Assembly: GCF_014467055.1 (NCBI RefSeq)
Contig: NZ_CP060696.1
Location: 1,798,001 to 1,862,000, forward strand
Source: Caproicibacterium amylolyticum
Lineage (GTDB): Bacteria > Bacillota > Clostridia > Oscillospirales > Acutalibacteraceae
Length of the DNA stretch: 64,000 nucleotides
Direction: 5' to 3'
Positions 45,372 to 55,168 of this stretch are shown here, one piece after another. The position numbers and the translations under genes are program-made. Every line of letters begins with the position of its first letter. Position 1 is the stretch's first letter. The notes under the pieces were generated by a model. That model was not told the origin of the DNA, made no database searches, and was given only the letters and a program-made list of their open reading frames with translations.

Positions 45372-45851
45372 TCATTTATGATATTTTCCGTGGTTCAAAA
45401 TCTGAAACGCCCGGTAAATTTGTTCGCAGAGCATCACCCGCGCAAGCTGATGCGGAAAGGTCATCGGTGACATGGAAAGACACAGACGCCCAGCATTTTT
45501 TACAATCGGCGCTAACCCGAAGCTACTGCCGATCACAAACGAAACTCTGCCGGCACTTTCCACTGCCGCCTGCTGCAGATGCTTTGCCAGTGCAGGTGAA
45601 TCCAGTTCCTTTCCCTCTATGCACAGCGGGATGACCTCGCCTCCCTTGCAGGCAGCCAAAATGTGTGCCGCTTCTTCTTCCAAAGCCGCATCAATCTGCG
45701 CCTGTGACGGCGACTCCGGTAGTCTGCTTTCCACCAATTCTGTAATCTGAAAGTCCGCAAAAGGACGCAGGCGTTTTTCATACTCCGCACATGCCTGCCG
45801 CCAATAAGCTTCCTTTAGTTTTCCCACACACACGATCTGCACTTTCTGCAT
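45372..45851 (-). CDS. rlmH: 23S rRNA (pseudouridine1915-N3)-methyltransferase
   Basis: A 159-residue SPOUT methyltransferase that modifies helix 69 of 23S rRNA. Signatures: 'VQIVCVGKLKEAYW' start, 'VSFVIGSSFGLAP' in the SAM knot, and 'SMTFPHQLARVMLCEQIYRA' near the end. Its start overlaps the MBL gene stop by 1 base. Confidence 0.97.
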   Translation of the reverse strand: MQKVQIVCVGKLKEAYWRQACAEYEKRLRPFADFQITELVESRLPESPSQAQIDAALEEEAAHILAACKGGEVIPLCIEGKELDSPALAKHLQQAAVESAGRVSFVIGSSFGLAPIVKNAGRLCLSMSPMTFPHQLARVMLCEQIYRAFQILNHGKYHK

Positions 45852-46642
45852 TAAAACACCGTGACCTTTCCCGGATTTTCACGCGGCGCCACTTCCAGCA
45901 GAAAGTCCCGCCCCTGCTCAGCGCCCATCTGCGTAAGTGCACAGATGCTGGTTGCACGCGCCAAGTCCGGCGTGTTGTTTTCCTTGCTCAGGTGTGCAAG
46001 AAAAATGCGTGCCGTGCCGCTGCTCACCAAGCCTGTTACAGCCTCGGAACAAGCCGCATTGGAAAGGTGGCCCCGGTCAGACAGAATCCGACGCTTCAGC
46101 GGATAGGGATACGGGCCGTTCTGAAGCATGCCAATATCATGATTGGATTCCAGCACAATCAGCTCCGAACCGGTAATGTTTTGCCGCACTTCATCAGAAA
46201 AATAACCCAAGTCCGTTGCAAACGCGACCTTGTGGTCATCCGCCGTTTCCACACAGTAGCCGTACCCCTCGGCGCAGTCGTGGGAAGTATGAAACGGATG
46301 AATCCGCATACCGGCGCACTCCGTTCCCTCCATACCCAACACTTCTGTAGGAAATTTCCCATTCAATATTTTCATCTGCTCCAGTGCCTGCATGGTTCCG
46401 GCAGAAGCATACACAGGGACACCGAGGCGGCCTGCCAACACGCGAAGCCCCTGCACATGGTCTGTGTGTTCATGTGTCACAAAAATGCCGCGTACAGCTT
46501 CCCTGGAAATTCCACAGGCATCCAGCTTTTCTGTAATCTGTTTTGCACTGCGCCCTGCATCCACAAGGATCCCCTCTTGTGCAGAACCTATGTAATAACT
46601 GTTCCCGCTGCTGCTGCTGAACAGTGGACAAAACCTTGCCAT
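45851..46642 (-). CDS. MBL-fold metal-dependent hydrolase (YycJ/WalJ-like)
   Basis: A 263-residue beta-lactamase-fold protein. Metal motif VTHEHTDHVQGL is present, with the N-terminal FCPLFSSSSGNSYYIG typical of the YycJ group and further metal His/Asp in FHTSHDC and SDRGHLSN. In relatives it lies near rlmH, as here. Members act as nucleases linked to wall homeostasis or repair; the substrate is not established from sequence. Confidence 0.9.
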   Translation of the reverse strand: MARFCPLFSSSSGNSYYIGSAQEGILVDAGRSAKQITEKLDACGISREAVRGIFVTHEHTDHVQGLRVLAGRLGVPVYASAGTMQALEQMKILNGKFPTEVLGMEGTECAGMRIHPFHTSHDCAEGYGYCVETADDHKVAFATDLGYFSDEVRQNITGSELIVLESNHDIGMLQNGPYPYPLKRRILSDRGHLSNAACSEAVTGLVSSGTARIFLAHLSKENNTPDLARATSICALTQMGAEQGRDFLLEVAPRENPGKVTVF

Positions 46643-46724
46643 TCTTTCTTATCCTCCGCTGTTAAGTTAAAAAGAACGGGACAGAACGATAAAACTCGCC
46701 CGCCCCGTAATTCTGTAGTTCACT

Positions 46725-48008
46725 TTATACTGCTTGTGCTTCTTCATCGTCCCGCACAGTTATACGGCGTATATCCGCACCGATGCCCTGCAGCTTTTCC
46801 ACGATATGCTCATATCCGCGCTCAATATTGCGTATCTGTTCAATTTCAGAAGTACCGTGAGCTGACAAGGCTGCAATTACCATGGCTGCGCCGGCACGCA
46901 AGTCCGTTGCCTTTACAGGTGCTGCATTCAAATGGTCAATGCCTTCCACCACAGCAAGCTTGCCATCTACAGAAACCTGTGCGCCCATCCGCTTGAGTTC
47001 ATCAATGTAACGGAAGCGGTTGTCCCACACACTTTCGTTTACAATGCTGGTGCCCTTTGCGATAGAGAGCAAAGCCGTAATCTGCGGCTGCATATCCGTT
47101 GGAAAGCCAGGATGCGGCATTGTCTTAACATTGCACTTATTAAGCTTGCCAACGTAGCGCACACGCACCGCTTCATCATATTCAGTAACTTCCAATCCCA
47201 TTTCTTCCAGTTTTGCGGTAATGGATTCTAAATGTTTAGGAATTACATTGGTAACAGTAACGTCGCCATACGTGGCAGCTCCGGCCACCATATACGTTCC
47301 CGCTTCAATCTGGTCGGGAATAATGGAATAGGTAACACCATGCAGATGCTCCACACCATAAATTTTAATAACATCTGTGCCAGCGCCGCGAATATCCGCA
47401 CCCATTGTATTCAGAAAATTGGCAAGGTCAACAATGTGCGGTTCCTTTGCAGCGTTCTCAATCACTGTCATGCCCGAAGCCTTTACAGCAGCCAGCATAA
47501 TATTAATGGTGGCACCTACAGAAACAACGTCCAAGTAAATGCTGCTGCCTTTCAGACTTGATGCAGAAACATTTACCATACCGCCTTCCAGCGTATATTC
47601 TGCGCCCAGCGCAGCAAAACCTTTCAAATGCTGGTCAATCGGTCGTACACCAAAGTCACAGCCACCCGGCATGGAAACAATCGCGTGGTTGCAACGCCCT
47701 AAAAGTGCGCCGAGAAGGTAATAAGAACCGCGCATCTGCCTTGCAAGTTCATACGAAGCAACATAAGTGCCGATTGGCCGCGGATCAATCAGCAGTGTGG
47801 AACGGTTCACCCAGTGAATATCTGCACCCATATCATGCAGAATACGAACCATTGCGTTTACATCTTTAATATTCGGTACATTTTCAATTCTGCAAGCTTC
47901 ATCAGAAAGAATTGCTGCGGGGATAATTGCGATTGCCGCATTTTTTGCACCGCTGATAACAACTTCCCCTTTTAGTTGTTTTCCACCATTAATCAAGAAC
48001 TTATCCAA
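46725..48008 (-). CDS. murA: UDP-N-acetylglucosamine 1-carboxyvinyltransferase
   Basis: A 427-residue enzyme for the first committed peptidoglycan step. The active-site Cys targeted by fosfomycin is in SMPGGCDFGVRPIDQHLKG; 'LINGGKQLKGEVVISGAKNA' is the family N-terminus. TTG at 48008 gives the usual start (xDKFLINGG) with GGAG upstream; the frame is open 17 codons further. The 420-bp stretch upstream (48009-48430) contains no gene I can support. Confidence 0.95.
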   Translation of the reverse strand: MDKFLINGGKQLKGEVVISGAKNAAIAIIPAAILSDEACRIENVPNIKDVNAMVRILHDMGADIHWVNRSTLLIDPRPIGTYVASYELARQMRGSYYLLGALLGRCNHAIVSMPGGCDFGVRPIDQHLKGFAALGAEYTLEGGMVNVSASSLKGSSIYLDVVSVGATINIMLAAVKASGMTVIENAAKEPHIVDLANFLNTMGADIRGAGTDVIKIYGVEHLHGVTYSIIPDQIEAGTYMVAGAATYGDVTVTNVIPKHLESITAKLEEMGLEVTEYDEAVRVRYVGKLNKCNVKTMPHPGFPTDMQPQITALLSIAKGTSIVNESVWDNRFRYIDELKRMGAQVSVDGKLAVVEGIDHLNAAPVKATDLRAGAAMVIAALSAHGTSEIEQIRNIERGYEHIVEKLQGIGADIRRITVRDDEEAQAV

Positions 48009-48430
48009 GTTCTGCCAACTCCATTCCTTGATAGTCTTTCTGCAAGAAACGTCCGACAAAAGTAGTATGGCTCAAATATGTAAAATATTGAGCAGCACTT
48101 TGTACCACTTTTTTCCATTCAGCTTCCGTTTATGTTTCTGTACCGCCAGCACACACTTGCGGCACTTCAAATTCATAGATTATGTAAATACATCTTTATG
48201 ATAATACAGCAAGTAAGCACAAATGTCAACCAAAAAGCATCCGCAATCTTTTACATCAGCGCACTTGCACAGACAGCTGTAGCTTTGTTTTTTGTTGAAA
48301 CTGCCGTAAACGCCTATTATTTTTCAGTTGCTCCGCACCGCAAAAGTTCCCATATAACTATAATAATATCGGATTCTTTTCTTATAACTGGAACACAACC
48401 TATACATTTCAACAATTCTTAGTTATACAA

Positions 48431-48469
48431 AATTGCGGCGGTCAGTCTGTAAAGCAGACTGGCTGCCGC
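48431..48469 (-). terminator. Terminator of the M23 endopeptidase gene
   Basis: TTGCGGC..CAGTCTG-TAAAG-CAGACTG..GCCGCAA: a long, nearly perfect stem placed about 40 bp after the minus-strand gene. Confidence 0.8.
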
Positions 48470-48506
48470 AAAAACTGTTTACTTTTAAATTGACAAGCAA
48501 TTTGCT

Positions 48507-50006
48507 TTACTGCTTGACTGTAGTACTTTTCTGATAGGCAGTCAAGCTTTGCTGGCTGCTGAGCCTTGCAGCTTTTACCATGTTCTGCGCTTTAGCGGTA
48601 TCTACCTTCTGTCCCAGGTAGGAAACCACTTTGGCAGTATCTGCAGAAATTAGATTCGTCGGATTGATTTTTTCACCGTTTTTGTGCACTTCAAAGTGGC
48701 AGTGCGGTCCGGTCGAATGGCCGGTGCTGCCTACCAGAGCAATTAACTGCCCCTGTGCAACCTTCGCGCCCTGTGAAATGAGCAGCTTGCTGGCATGCCC
48801 ATAAATACTTTCAAAACCATTACCATGGTCAATGACAACATAATTGCCGTAACCACTATCGTCATATCCAGCAAAGACAACCGTGCCGCCGTCAGCTGCA
48901 TAAATAGGCTGCCCCATAGCATTTGCGCCGGAAAGGTCAAGCCCGTAATGGAAAGTTCCCCACCTTGCCCCGTAGCCGGAAGTAATATCCGTTAGTGTTG
49001 GGGTTGGCCACATGAAGCACCCGGTAGCTTCACCTGCTGTACTTGCACGTGTTTTGGTACCTTTTACCGTTACTTCTGTTACCGGCGCCTTGTCACGGCT
49101 GACATGCAGCGTCTGGCGTGAAATTTCACGACCATTGACACAGGTCACTTCATAGGTAGTTGTCTGCTGGCCGGCAACACCTTTTGCTTTCACTGCAGTC
49201 TGATCTTCATACATAGAGTTTGAAGTGACAGTCTGTTTTTCGTAGGCAATGCCGGAAGTGACGGCCTCGGTACGCTTAGTCTGCACTGTCAGCAGCTTCT
49301 GCTGCGGTTCCAACTGAATGACATCACCTGCGTGCAGGCTTTGTAAATTCAAATCCGGATTTGCCTCCTTCAGTTTGGCTGAGGTAAGCCCATTTTTCTT
49401 AGCAATCATTTCGGCGGTATCGCCGCGCTCCACCGCATAGGTCTCGGTCTGCCGGCGGTTGCCGCAAATCAGCACCAACATGGCATCATTCGTTACAATG
49501 GAAGTATCCTCATATTCGCCCGGAACGATTTCAATTTTATTCATGAATGCAGCATCCGTGCAGCCGGAACTTGCCTTTGCGTTATTCAGCACTGCAACAA
49601 GCATGTCCTGCAGCTTGTCGCTGTCATAAATTGCACCAATAAAGCTGCCATCAACATAAAGGCCGGTTGCCGGCTGCTTTACGACCGGCGTATTGGCCGC
49701 AAGCAAAAGCGCAGTTGCATCTGTTCTGGCAGAAATCGGGCCATCAGACAGAGCAAATCGAAGCGCCGGCTGCTGCTCTGCCTTCATAGCTGCGGTTGTT
49801 TGAAAAAAACTTGCCTGCCGCAGTTCCACCTGTGCCTGATGAACCTCATCCGTCCATGCGTGCGCAGCATATGCAGAACCCGCCACCAACAGCACAGCCA
49901 GTGCCGGAAGTGCAATGCGTGCTGTATTTTTCAGCATGGAAACCGACTTTTTTTCTTTGCCGGGCTGCAGCCGCGGCTCAGCAACGTTCAAATTTTTTGG
50001 CTCCAT
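48507..50006 (-). CDS. Exported LysM-G5-M23 peptidoglycan endopeptidase
   Basis: A ~499-residue wall hydrolase. After a basic N-terminus comes one membrane/signal segment (IALPALAVLLVAGSAYAA, ~30-47), then an unassigned domain, a LysM domain (~190-235, 'TYAVERGDTAEMIAKKNGLT'), a G5-like domain (~240-315) and the M23 catalytic domain with HYGLDLSG and HCHFEVH zinc motifs. Start at 50006 has GAAGGG upstream; ATGs further upstream are open. Likely cleaves peptide cross-links during growth or sporulation. Confidence 0.92.
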   Translation of the reverse strand: MEPKNLNVAEPRLQPGKEKKSVSMLKNTARIALPALAVLLVAGSAYAAHAWTDEVHQAQVELRQASFFQTTAAMKAEQQPALRFALSDGPISARTDATALLLAANTPVVKQPATGLYVDGSFIGAIYDSDKLQDMLVAVLNNAKASSGCTDAAFMNKIEIVPGEYEDTSIVTNDAMLVLICGNRRQTETYAVERGDTAEMIAKKNGLTSAKLKEANPDLNLQSLHAGDVIQLEPQQKLLTVQTKRTEAVTSGIAYEKQTVTSNSMYEDQTAVKAKGVAGQQTTTYEVTCVNGREISRQTLHVSRDKAPVTEVTVKGTKTRASTAGEATGCFMWPTPTLTDITSGYGARWGTFHYGLDLSGANAMGQPIYAADGGTVVFAGYDDSGYGNYVVIDHGNGFESIYGHASKLLISQGAKVAQGQLIALVGSTGHSTGPHCHFEVHKNGEKINPTNLISADTAKVVSYLGQKVDTAKAQNMVKAARLSSQQSLTAYQKSTTVKQ

Positions 50007-50212
50007 ATAAGATGTCCCTTCTGACATATTTTCAAATAGAATTTTGAGTACGGATATCATTATAAGCCAAAAGTTACAGAAATGCAACTATTTTTCATCG
50101 ACAAAAAGCCTAATAATCCTTATGGTAGGAATTCATTTGATGGCAGTTTATATTGATTCGGTTAGATTCACTGGTTACAAATCCGATTTTTTGGATTTTG
50201 CGCTTGAAAAAA

Positions 50213-50671
50213 TTACGATTTATAAACAAGGTCGGTTTCTTTCCAGCCGGAAATGACCGGCAGGAAGTTCTTTGCTTCCTTTACAGCACCGCCCAGATCG
50301 TGTTCCTTATAATTTCCGCACTCCTCCGGTTTTGTTCCGGGGATTTCGCCTTTCCAGTCCGCAATCTGTTGAAATGTCTCAATAATCAGTGTGATGGAAT
50401 CCGCAGGGGACAAATCCCGCACCAAAAGGTAAAAACCAGTACGGCAGCCCATGGGACCAAAATAAATCACTTTGTCAGCAAAACGGCTGTTGCGTGCGGC
50501 GGTTGCAAACAGATGCTCGATTGTATGCAGCGCATCCTGCGCAAGAAAAGGCGGCTTGTTCGGTGTACGCATCCGAATATCATAGGTTGTAATGTCGCCG
50601 TCTATTCGGGAAGTGTAAATCCCGGGGGTAAGTTTATTATGGTCTACACAGAAACTTGCAATTCTTTTCAT
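50213..50671 (-). CDS. luxS: S-ribosylhomocysteine lyase
   Basis: A 152-residue metalloenzyme that recycles S-ribosylhomocysteine to homocysteine and the AI-2 precursor. Metal ligands: His49 and His53 (LHTIEHLF) and Cys in ECGNYKEHDL; the SxRI motif 'YTSRIDGDITTYDIRMRTPN' is clear. It overlaps the upstream phospholipase-like gene by 4 bases. Confidence 0.97.
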   Translation of the reverse strand: MKRIASFCVDHNKLTPGIYTSRIDGDITTYDIRMRTPNKPPFLAQDALHTIEHLFATAARNSRFADKVIYFGPMGCRTGFYLLVRDLSPADSITLIIETFQQIADWKGEIPGTKPEECGNYKEHDLGGAVKEAKNFLPVISGWKETDLVYKS

Positions 50672-51525
50672 ACTGCTTTCTCTCCTGTTTTGTTCAATGT
50701 TTTTTGAATCTGCGCCGCGTTCCAGCGGTTGATCTCTTCTGCGGCCAGCGGAATGGTTTCATCATAAAGCTGTAAAAATGTGCGGCTGTCCTGCTTTTCT
50801 CCGGTTTGCCACACTGCCTGTGCCACATTTGCATAGTCAAAGCTGCCATCTTCCGTGAAACTGCGCAGGCGGCTGGACATTTCGTGCAGTCTGCCGTTTT
50901 CCCGCCGCAGGTAAAACACGCGTTTCAGCCCGGTACGGTCTGTCATTCGGCGATACAAGCGCCTGCATTCATCCGCTGCCCTGCTGCACAATATCTCGGT
51001 ATTCGGCAATTCCGCTTTTTCCAGCAAGCCGGCATACATTTTTGCAAATGCAGCCTGCGCGGTTCCCGACTTGGGCAAGGCCTGTAAAAGTGAAAATTCT
51101 GTTGGCAGCACGCCGCATTCGTACCGCAGCAGAATAGAGTCCAATGCGGATTCCTCTTCATTTTTCCAGATATACTTCGGCTGGGAACTATCCCGCCTGT
51201 ACATCTGTTCCGCGCACCAGGCCACAAAGGGTGCAGCCGCACGCTCCAGCTGTTCGCTGCAAAGAAATCCCATCGCACAGGAGCGCAACGCATCGCTTTC
51301 CACCCCACTGCAGCAGTCATGAAGCTGTACAGAAAGGTCCGCCAACGACTGTTTGGCAAGCTGCCCCGCCGCAACTGTCAGCCTGCTGTCCTGTAAAGCG
51401 TCAAGCACTACCGTACCCTGCGCACCCCAAAGGAACGCGTCTTGATTTGGTATCTGCTGCCCTGCTTTGTACAAAGCTTCCTGCACCCGTTTAGCAAACA
51501 AATAATGAACGATTGCTGCAGGCAT
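50668..51525 (-). CDS. Zinc-dependent phospholipase C-like protein (hypothetical)
   Basis: A 285-residue soluble protein beginning MPAAIVHYLFAKRVQEALYK and GAQG, a pattern seen in the zinc-dependent phospholipase C-like family of Firmicutes (MPxxxxHxxFA, GAQGPD). The expected PD after GAQG is changed (GAQGTVVLDAL), and His residues are few, so activity is doubtful. Coupled to luxS by ATGA overlap. AGGCGG precedes the ATG. Confidence 0.55.
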   Translation of the reverse strand: MPAAIVHYLFAKRVQEALYKAGQQIPNQDAFLWGAQGTVVLDALQDSRLTVAAGQLAKQSLADLSVQLHDCCSGVESDALRSCAMGFLCSEQLERAAAPFVAWCAEQMYRRDSSQPKYIWKNEEESALDSILLRYECGVLPTEFSLLQALPKSGTAQAAFAKMYAGLLEKAELPNTEILCSRAADECRRLYRRMTDRTGLKRVFYLRRENGRLHEMSSRLRSFTEDGSFDYANVAQAVWQTGEKQDSRTFLQLYDETIPLAAEEINRWNAAQIQKTLNKTGEKAV

Positions 51526-51582
51526 ACTGCCGCCTCCCTTTTCTAAGATTAGTCGTATTGTAGCACATTTCCTGAAAAATAG

Positions 51583-52479
51583 CTACCGAACTCTGATGTG
51601 CTGGAAATGCAGCTTTTGCAGCATTTCGCAAAAATCTTTTGGAAACGGTGCTGTTACACACTGTTCCCCACCGGTCGGTGAAGTAAACTGTGCGCTGCCG
51701 CAGTGCAGTGCCTGTCGGCCAATCCACTGACGCCCACCGCCGTAAAAATCATCTCCCGCAAGTGGATGCCCGATAGACGCCATGTGTACCCGTATTTGAT
51801 GAGTTCTGCCGGTTTCCAGTACGCATTTCACAAGTGTATGTCCGCCAGCACTTTCAACCGCCTGCCAGTGTGTTACCGCCGGGCGGCCGTTTTCACATAC
51901 GCACTGCCGCACTTTGCTGCCCGCCTGCGGACCAATCGGTTTTGCAACCGTTCCGCTGCCGTCAAATTCACCCTCGCAGACAGCCCAATAAATTTTCTGT
52001 ACAGTCGGCGGCACTGCAGATGCCGAGTAGCGGTCCTTTGCCAGCAAAACAATGCCGGTGGTGTCACGGTCAAGGCGGTAAAGCGGGTGAAATACCGGTG
52101 TTTCCCCACGGCCTTCCAAGTACGTCAGTGCAACATCCCGCAGTGTACCGGTTAATTGACCAGCACGCGCGTAAATAATCATTGCCGCAGGTTTATCGGC
52201 TGCCAGTACTGAAGCATCCTCGTACAGTACCGCAAGCGGCGGCGCCCCGTTGGGATGCACCGGCAAACGTTCCTGCTCCTGCGGAAGCCGCAGGGTAATG
52301 ACTTCACCGGCGTGCAGCTTATCCGTTGCAATTCTCTGCTCACCCGCCACTGTAATTCCATGTTCCACCCGTTTGCACTGCGCCAGCAGACGTGTAGAAA
52401 CACCACACGGGCCGCGCAGAAAACCGCGCACGCGCACGCCTTCATAGCGTTCCGGTACTGTAAATGAAAACTCCCGCAT
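51583..52479 (-). CDS. RluA-family pseudouridine synthase
   Basis: A ~298-residue RNA-modifying enzyme. An S4-like N-terminal region (~1-75) precedes the catalytic domain with LYRLDRDTTGIVLLAKD, whose Asp is the catalytic residue, and the later 'LETGRTHQIRVHMASIGHPL'. GGAGG precedes ATG 52479. Target uridines (rRNA or tRNA) cannot be told from sequence. Confidence 0.92.
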   Translation of the reverse strand: MREFSFTVPERYEGVRVRGFLRGPCGVSTRLLAQCKRVEHGITVAGEQRIATDKLHAGEVITLRLPQEQERLPVHPNGAPPLAVLYEDASVLAADKPAAMIIYARAGQLTGTLRDVALTYLEGRGETPVFHPLYRLDRDTTGIVLLAKDRYSASAVPPTVQKIYWAVCEGEFDGSGTVAKPIGPQAGSKVRQCVCENGRPAVTHWQAVESAGGHTLVKCVLETGRTHQIRVHMASIGHPLAGDDFYGGGRQWIGRQALHCGSAQFTSPTGGEQCVTAPFPKDFCEMLQKLHFQHIRVR

Positions 52480-52486
52480 ACTTCCT

Positions 52487-52525
52487 CCGTAAAAAATGCC
52501 ACTCCGCACCGCAGAGTGGCATTTC
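52487..52525 (-). terminator. ilvE terminator
   Basis: AAATGCCACTC / GAGTGGCATTT stem with TTTTTT on the minus strand, between ilvE and the RluA-family gene; it overlaps the leader of the latter. Confidence 0.82.
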
Positions 52526-52545
52526 ATTTTCTGTTAAGTAATGAT

Positions 52546-53616
52546 TTAGCAGACCTTTGTTGTCCAGCCCATGTCATCAGGCAGTTTGCCCCACTGGATA
52601 CCGGTCAGGGTATCGTACAGCTTCTGGGTCAGCTTGCCGGTTTTACCGTTATTGATCTTTGCAACCTCGCCCTCATAGCGAAGCTCACCGACCGGAGAAA
52701 TAACCGCAGCTGTGCCGGTACCAAAAACTTCTTCCAGTTTGCCTTCTTTGCCCGCCTTCATAACGTCGGCAATCGGCAAACGATCAACAGACACTTTGTA
52801 GCCCCACTTCTTCAACAGTTCAATGCAGGACATACGAGTAATGCCCGGCAGAACCGTACCAACAGTCGGTGCCGTGTAAACAGTACCGTCAATCTTGAAG
52901 AAGCAGTTCATAGAACCGACTTCTTCCACGTACTTGCGCTCTACACCATCCAGCCAAAGAGTCTGGCTGTAACCAAGTGCTTCTGCGGTTTCCTGAGAAA
53001 TCAAGGAAGCCGCATAGTTACCGCCGCACTTAATGTAGCCGGTGCCGCCGGGAGTTGCGCGAACGTACTTGTCCTCAACATAAATCTTAACCGGATTCAG
53101 GCCGGTTTTGTAGTAAGCGGCAACCGGGCAGCAGATGATGATAAATTGATAAGTTTCAGCCGGCTTGACACCCAGATGTGCTTCTGTAGCAATACAGAAT
53201 GGACGAATGTACAGGGACTCGCCTGCCTGTGTCGGCACCCAATCTTTTTCTACCTTGACCAGTGCTTTAATGGCAGCAACAAAATCTTCCTCCGGCACGA
53301 CTGGCATACACATACGCTCATGGGTAGATTTAAAACGAGCGGCATTCTTTTCGGGGCGGAACAGTTGAATGGAACCGTCCGGTGTACGATAAGCTTTCAT
53401 GCCCTCAAAAGACTCCTGTGCATAATGCAGGACCATAGCGGCAGGGTCAAGCTGCAGCGGCGCATACGGTACAATGCGTGGATCATGCCAACCGGTACCC
53501 TCTGTATAATCCATTACAAACATGTGGTCTGTAAAAATGGAACCAAATGGCAGCGGATCACCCGGCGCTGGTTTGGTTTTTGGCGTTTTTGTCAGTTCGT
53601 AACGAATCTCCTGCAT
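52546..53616 (-). CDS. ilvE: Branched-chain amino acid aminotransferase
   Basis: A 356-residue class IV PLP aminotransferase for Leu, Ile and Val. Features: 'YAQESFEGMKAYRTPDGSIQ', the PLP lysine in GYIKCGGNYAASL and 'EVFGTGTAAVISPVGEL' for phosphate binding. Length is that of the group II enzymes. A good promoter lies upstream and a terminator downstream, so it is monocistronic. Confidence 0.96.
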   Translation of the reverse strand: MQEIRYELTKTPKTKPAPGDPLPFGSIFTDHMFVMDYTEGTGWHDPRIVPYAPLQLDPAAMVLHYAQESFEGMKAYRTPDGSIQLFRPEKNAARFKSTHERMCMPVVPEEDFVAAIKALVKVEKDWVPTQAGESLYIRPFCIATEAHLGVKPAETYQFIIICCPVAAYYKTGLNPVKIYVEDKYVRATPGGTGYIKCGGNYAASLISQETAEALGYSQTLWLDGVERKYVEEVGSMNCFFKIDGTVYTAPTVGTVLPGITRMSCIELLKKWGYKVSVDRLPIADVMKAGKEGKLEEVFGTGTAAVISPVGELRYEGEVAKINNGKTGKLTQKLYDTLTGIQWGKLPDDMGWTTKVC

Positions 53617-53648
53617 TGAAAATGCCCTCTTTCTCTTGATTGCTTTCT

Positions 53649-53677
53649 ATTTTAGCACTTAAACAATAATCTGACAA
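53649..53677 (-). promoter_or_regulatory. ilvE promoter
   Basis: On the minus strand TTGTCA, exactly 17 bases, TAAAAT, about 35 bp before the ilvE ATG. No T-box-like leader fits in this short space. Confidence 0.65.
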
Positions 53678-53759
53678 GTCACTTGCCTTGTTCTCATTAT
53701 TGCACAGGCCAAAACAAAAGAATGTAAAGTCTGTTACAATTTCTTTGCATTTTGTTTGG

Positions 53760-55109
53760 TCATTTTCCAAGGATTCGCAAGCCTTTTGGATAGTGGTTCT
53801 TTAGGTTCCCGCTGCTGCACTTGCCAAAACCAGTGGTAATGCCCTCCACTGCAACGCCGCAGTAGCCTTTCAGCGTCGGCGGAGCCTCAATCTCTTCCCC
53901 GTGTAGGAATGCAGCTGTACGAGGATCATCATGTGCTAAAGACAGGCATTGATTCAGTTCCTCTGGTTTTGCCGCCATAAAGGCCGCATGGGCAGGCTCC
54001 AGCCGCGGTGAAGCACCTTTTCGGTGTACTGGTTTTTCTTCGCCGAGCAGAATGCCCGCACGCAGAACACCCAGTCCCTGCAGCCGCGGTAACCCAAGCG
54101 GCAGTAAATAAAGTTTTTCCCCAAATTGTGCTGGTATTCCAGGCAATATTCCACGGAAGATTTCTTTTTGCAACTGTGCCGCTGCTGTCGAACTTTTTAT
54201 TGTATTGGCAGCCGGCAGGACTACTGAATCTCCTGTATGCTGCAGAACGGCCACAAAGTGTCCCTCTCCGCCGTCCATTGGATAAATCCTGCGTGCCTTT
54301 TCAAGTGCAGGTCTGCCGCTTGTTAATCCCGTATCTTTCAGTTCGAATTCCGGATGGCGTTTTAAAAATTCTGTGATAACGCCCTCATTCTCTTCCGGTG
54401 AAAACGTACAGGTGGAATAGGTCAGCACACCACCCGGTCGTACAGCCTGTACAGCACTCTCCAAAATTGCCTGCTGCCGTATGGCGCAGGATGTGGCGTG
54501 CTCCGGCGTCCATTCTTCCACAGCACCCTCGTCACGGCGGAACATACCTTCACCGGAGCAGGGAGCGTCCACCAGCACTCGGTCAAAAAAACCTGCAAGT
54601 GCCGAGCAAAGCACTTCCGGCTGGCAGGAACTTACAACTGCATTGCGTATGCCCAGCCGTTCAATATTGGAAAGCAAAATATTTGCACGGCCTCGTACAA
54701 TTTCATTGCTCCAAAGCATTCCCTGCCCATTCAGCAGGCTGGCAATCTGCGTGCTTTTTCCGCCAGGTGCAGCACAAAGGTCAAGCACTCGCTCACCGGG
54801 CTGTGGATTCAAAGCGGTAACCGCCGCGGAAGCACTCGGTTCCTGCATATAAAATGCACCCGCGTGATGCAGTGGCTCCTGTCCCGCTTTAAAATTTTCC
54901 GGCGCATAATAGGACAGCGGCGAAAATGGTACCTGTTCCAACTCGAAAGGCAGTAGCCCAGCTAGCTTTTCCGCAGTACATTTCAGCGGATTCAACCGAA
55001 TCCCGCGCTGCACCGGCTGTGTGTAGCAGGCAAAAAAAGCTTCCGCTTCACTGCCGAGCTGCTGTTTCATTCTTTTACAAAAGGAAGGCGGCAAAAGCAA
55101 ACTAATCAC
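53760..55109 (-). CDS. RsmF-type rRNA (cytosine-C5)-methyltransferase
   Basis: A 449-residue RsmB/NOP-family enzyme. The SAM domain has LCAAPGGKSTQIASLL, the first conserved Cys in DAPCSGEGMFRR and the catalytic Cys in YSTCTFSPEENE. The long C-terminal part (~300-449) matches the RsmF/YebU RNA-binding extension. The start is GTG with a weak GAG upstream; nearby TTGs are possible. It likely makes m5C in 16S rRNA. Confidence 0.9.
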   Translation of the reverse strand: MISLLLPPSFCKRMKQQLGSEAEAFFACYTQPVQRGIRLNPLKCTAEKLAGLLPFELEQVPFSPLSYYAPENFKAGQEPLHHAGAFYMQEPSASAAVTALNPQPGERVLDLCAAPGGKSTQIASLLNGQGMLWSNEIVRGRANILLSNIERLGIRNAVVSSCQPEVLCSALAGFFDRVLVDAPCSGEGMFRRDEGAVEEWTPEHATSCAIRQQAILESAVQAVRPGGVLTYSTCTFSPEENEGVITEFLKRHPEFELKDTGLTSGRPALEKARRIYPMDGGEGHFVAVLQHTGDSVVLPAANTIKSSTAAAQLQKEIFRGILPGIPAQFGEKLYLLPLGLPRLQGLGVLRAGILLGEEKPVHRKGASPRLEPAHAAFMAAKPEELNQCLSLAHDDPRTAAFLHGEEIEAPPTLKGYCGVAVEGITTGFGKCSSGNLKNHYPKGLRILGK

Positions 55110-55116
55110 TCTTTTC

Positions 55117-55145
55117 GTATATTTTTTTTAGAATGTGTCATACTA
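55117..55145 (+). promoter_or_regulatory. sigmaG-like (forespore) promoter
   Basis: GTATA (55117-55121), 17 bp, CATACTA (55139-55145) matches the sigmaG consensus GHATR..CATWHTA. It lies 23 bp before the 60-residue protein gene. Confidence 0.55.
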
Positions 55146-55168
55146 GCCCGTGTAAGGAGGTGAGCATT

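Noticed and set aside
48132..48422. 96-codon plus-strand frame upstream of murA
   Set aside because: No ribosome-binding site, no recognisable domain, and a composition typical of AT-rich intergenic DNA.
53617..53648. T-box leader before ilvE
   Set aside because: The promoter lies about 35 bp before the start codon, leaving no room for a T-box.
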